In this document: positions 61,738 to 64,000 of the stretch, one piece after another
Layout of the letters: each line of letters begins with the position of its first letter
How positions within the stretch are numbered: the stretch's first letter is position 1
Assembly: GCA_964568145.1 (NCBI GenBank)
Contig: CAZMOZ010000020.1
Location: 1 to 64,000, forward strand
Source of the DNA: DSVZ01 sp964568145
GTDB taxonomy: Bacteria; Verrucomicrobiota; Verrucomicrobiia; Limisphaerales; J093
Direction: 5' to 3'
DNA length: 64,000 nt
Notes under the pieces: generated by a model
Told to the model about the DNA's origin: nothing
Databases searched by the model: none
Seen by the model: the letters and a program-made list of their open reading frames with translations, nothing else
Position numbers and translations under genes: made by a program

Positions 61738-63978
61738 ATGCACACTCTCCGCGTGCGCCCTGGCTTTCGCCTGGCGGCCGTGCTGCTGATGCCGGTGTGG
61801 TTGCTGCTGCTGGCCGAACTCGCGCTGCGGCTGGCGGGTTCCGGCTATTCGACCGCGTTTTTCAAACCCCTCCAACGCGGCGCCGACCGCCTGCTGGTGG
61901 AGAACGACAAGTTCGGCTGGCGGTTCTTCCCGCCGGCCGTGGCCCGCAGTCCCGCGCCGGTGGTGCTGCCCGCCCGCAAGGCGCCCGGCACGTACCGCAT
62001 CTTCGTGTTCGGCGAATCCGCCGCCCTGGGCGACCCGCGTCCGGCCTACGGCTTCAGCCGGTACCTCGGGGCGTTGCTCCGCGAGCGGTTTCCCGAGGCG
62101 CGGTTTGAAGTGCTGAACGTGGCCATGACGGCGATCAGCTCGCACGCGGTGCGTGAAATCGCGCGCGAATGCGCGGGTCGGGAAGGCGACCTCTGGCTCG
62201 TGTACATGGGCAACAACGAGTACTACGGCCCGTTCGGCGCCGGCACGATCTTCGGCGCGCAGGCGCCGCCCGTGGCCTTGGTGCGCGCGCAACTGGCGTT
62301 GCTGTCCACGCGGCTGGGCCAGGGGCTGGCCGCGCTGGCGGCCCGCCTGCGGGGACCTGACACCACGGCCGCGAACTGGACGGGTCTGCAAATGTTCCTC
62401 GGTCAGGAACTGGCGCCGGATGATCCGCGCCGCGCGGCGGTTCAGCGCAACTTCCAGCGCAACCTCGAAGCGGTTCTGAAAGCCGGCACCGCCGCCGGCG
62501 CGCGCGTGATCCTCAGCAGCGTGGCGGTGGACTTGCGCGAATGCGGGCCGTTTGCCTCGCGGCACGGCGTCACGCTCGCCCCGGCCGACCGCGCCGACTG
62601 GGCCAGGCTTTACCAGACCGCAGTGGCCATCCAGGCCACGGGCCAGACGCAGGCCGCGCTGCCGTTGCTGCGCACCGCGGCGGCCGAAAGCCCGGAACAC
62701 GCCGAAGCCCAGTTCCGGCTGGCCGAGTGCGAACTCACCGTCACCAACGCTGCCGCGGTCGCGCCCCGGTTCGCGCGCGCGCGCGATCTGGACGCGCTGC
62801 CGTTCCGCGCTGACAGCCGGCTGAACGAAATCGCCCGCGCGGCGGCGTGGCGTTTTGCCGACCGGGGCGTGCGCTGGCTCGACGCGGCGGAAGCACTGGC
62901 CCGCGAGGCCCCGGACGGCGTACCCGGCCGGGAGTCGTTTTTCGAGCACGTGCATCTGAACTTCGACGGCAACTACCGGCTGGCCCGGCTGTTTGCGGAA
63001 CAGGTCGCGCCGCTGCTGCCGCCGGCGCTGACGAACCGCGCCGCGCCGGCCTGGGCTTCGCAGCCGGTTTGCGAGCGCCGGCTCGGGTTGACGGACTGGA
63101 ATCGTTACGCCGTGCTCGAAGGCATTCTGGCCCGGCTCAGCGAGCCGCCATTCACCAACCAGCTTCACGCGCCCGAGCGGCTGGGGCGGATCTGGACCGA
63201 ACTCCAGGCCACGCGCGCCCGGATGGAACCCAGCGCCCGGCTCGAGGCCCGCGCGCTTTACGAGGACGCGCTGCGCCGCGCGCCGGACGACCATCGCCTG
63301 CACGAAAACTACGCGGAGTTCCTCGAAGCCACCGGCGAGCCGGCCGCCGCCGCCGCCGAATGGAGCCGCGTGCGCGACCTGATTCCGCATCACTTCAGCG
63401 GCTGGTACCACACCGGTCGCTTGTTTGGACGGTTGCGCAAACCGCTCGAGGCCCGGGCCGCGCTGGAACAGGCGCTGGCACTCCGGCCCGATCTGGCCGA
63501 GGCCATGCTGGAACTGGCCGTGCTCGACGTGACCGACGGCAGGCTCGAGGCCGCGCTCCAGCGGAGCGACGCGGCGGTGAGGTTGCGGCCCGGCGAGGCG
63601 CGCGGGTACATCCGCCGCGCGGACGTGCTGGCCCGGCTCAAGCGTCGGGACGAAGCCGTGACCAGTCTTCGCGAAGCCGTGCGGGCGCAGCCCGGCTCCT
63701 GGGAGGCGCGCTATCTGCTGGGCGTGGAACTGGCCGTGGACGAGAAGCTCAAGGAGGCGGAGGCGGAGTTTGCCGAGGTGGTGCGCCTGCGGCCGGACCA
63801 CCTGCTGGGCCGGTTGAACCTCGGCATCGCGCTGGCGAGGCAACGCCGGTTCGGCGAGGCGGAGGCGCAGTTGAACGAGGTGCTGAAGCTCGACCCGCTG
63901 AATGCCAAGGCGCAGCAGGCGCTGGAAAACCTGCGCGCCTTCCAGCGCGCGGCCGACAGGCAGTCCGCCCGGCCGTAG
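61738..63978 (+). CDS. Membrane-anchored SGNH hydrolase-TPR protein, 746 aa
   Basis: After an N-terminal anchor (FRLAAVLLMPVWLLLLAELA) comes an SGNH/GDSL-type hydrolase domain. It has VFGESAALGDPRPAYGFSRY (block I Ser in G-E-S), VYMGNNEYYGPFG (G-x-N block III) and HVHLNFDGNYRLARLFAEQ (H of block V, here D-G-N). The middle (about 290-370) is a TPR-like insert (LPLLRTAAAESPEHAEAQFR). C-terminal TPR repeats fill about 520-740, for example LEQALALRPDLAEAMLELAV and EAQLNEVLKLDPLNAKAQQA. The start could be the TTG at 61654 or ATG 61738; the latter is chosen because it yields a compact anchor. Substrates of such SGNH proteins are often acetylated polysaccharides or lipids. It stands alone on the plus strand. 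Confidence 0.85.
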   Translation: MHTLRVRPGFRLAAVLLMPVWLLLLAELALRLAGSGYSTAFFKPLQRGADRLLVENDKFGWRFFPPAVARSPAPVVLPARKAPGTYRIFVFGESAALGDPRPAYGFSRYLGALLRERFPEARFEVLNVAMTAISSHAVREIARECAGREGDLWLVYMGNNEYYGPFGAGTIFGAQAPPVALVRAQLALLSTRLGQGLAALAARLRGPDTTAANWTGLQMFLGQELAPDDPRRAAVQRNFQRNLEAVLKAGTAAGARVILSSVAVDLRECGPFASRHGVTLAPADRADWARLYQTAVAIQATGQTQAALPLLRTAAAESPEHAEAQFRLAECELTVTNAAAVAPRFARARDLDALPFRADSRLNEIARAAAWRFADRGVRWLDAAEALAREAPDGVPGRESFFEHVHLNFDGNYRLARLFAEQVAPLLPPALTNRAAPAWASQPVCERRLGLTDWNRYAVLEGILARLSEPPFTNQLHAPERLGRIWTELQATRARMEPSARLEARALYEDALRRAPDDHRLHENYAEFLEATGEPAAAAAEWSRVRDLIPHHFSGWYHTGRLFGRLRKPLEARAALEQALALRPDLAEAMLELAVLDVTDGRLEAALQRSDAAVRLRPGEARGYIRRADVLARLKRRDEAVTSLREAVRAQPGSWEARYLLGVELAVDEKLKEAEAEFAEVVRLRPDHLLGRLNLGIALARQRRFGEAEAQLNEVLKLDPLNAKAQQALENLRAFQRAADRQSARP

Positions 63979-64000
63979 GCAAGGCCGCGGCGCCTTGAGC

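Overview
The window is high-GC bacterial DNA whose gene families point to the Verrucomicrobiota (PVC group, probably a Pedosphaera/Limisphaera-like lineage). The indicators are DUF1549/DUF1553 cytochrome-like proteins paired with Tat-exported DUF1501 proteins, an ASPIC/UnbV FG-GAP protein, a giant Ser/Thr kinase with WD40 and TPR repeats beside its own ECF sigma factor, NIPSNAP and BamB/PQQ-like secreted proteins, PEP-CTERM anchors, and secreted proteins ending in an F-Y-R-x-R-L tail. Taxonomy is inferred from these families; there is no rRNA in the window. A 100-N gap marks the piece as a scaffolded draft, perhaps a metagenome bin.

Layout. 1-6576: end of an unknown gene, a broken LVIVD propeller gene, a long non-coding stretch with an (AG)14 tract in a dead secreted-protein gene, a secreted lyase/lectin-like protein, a LarA-like (DUF2088) gene divergent from purE, and a TPR gene split by the N gap. 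6573-14386: MarR regulator divergent from two BamB/PQQ-like propellers, followed by a small DUF3311-like membrane protein, a sodium:solute symporter and an adenylate-forming ligase. 14536-26076: GH106-like glycosidase, a DUF4258/DUF2283 toxin-antitoxin-like pair between 80-bp direct repeats, a scrap of a type II restriction-methylase gene, a PD40 propeller, NIPSNAP, GH16, YlbF-like, mnmA, a sugar isomerase-like TIM barrel and a GH43-like lipoprotein. 26077-40391 (minus strand): a 1726-residue M4 metalloprotease, signal peptidase I with a partner membrane protein, a secreted propeller, a PEP-CTERM protein, the giant kinase and its sigma factor. 40630-45038: a frameshifted B12-binding radical SAM gene, a PEP-CTERM-like protein and a DUF5060 glycosidase. 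45355-55130: a tandem operon DUF1549/1553 - DUF1501 - DUF1549/1553 - four-helix-bundle (23S-IVP family) gene - DUF1501. 55174-57315: two decayed genes (prepilin and TIM-barrel glycosidase). 57577-63978: ASPIC/UnbV protein and an SGNH-hydrolase/TPR protein.

Themes. Most products are exported and fit a polysaccharide- or detritus-degrading life (GH16, GH106-like, GH43-like, DUF5060, lyase-like, protease). The kinase/sigma pair is the main signalling unit. The least ordinary feature is the repertoire of short dispersed palindromic repeats. One family has entered the kinase gene in three different reading frames and also supplies its stop codon. Another 80-bp repeat has become the N-terminal coding sequence of the GH106-like gene. 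A four-helix-bundle gene sits inside an inverted-repeat-bounded cassette that interrupts the DUF1549/DUF1501 operon. No tRNA, rRNA, CRISPR array, integrase, transposase or replication origin was seen.
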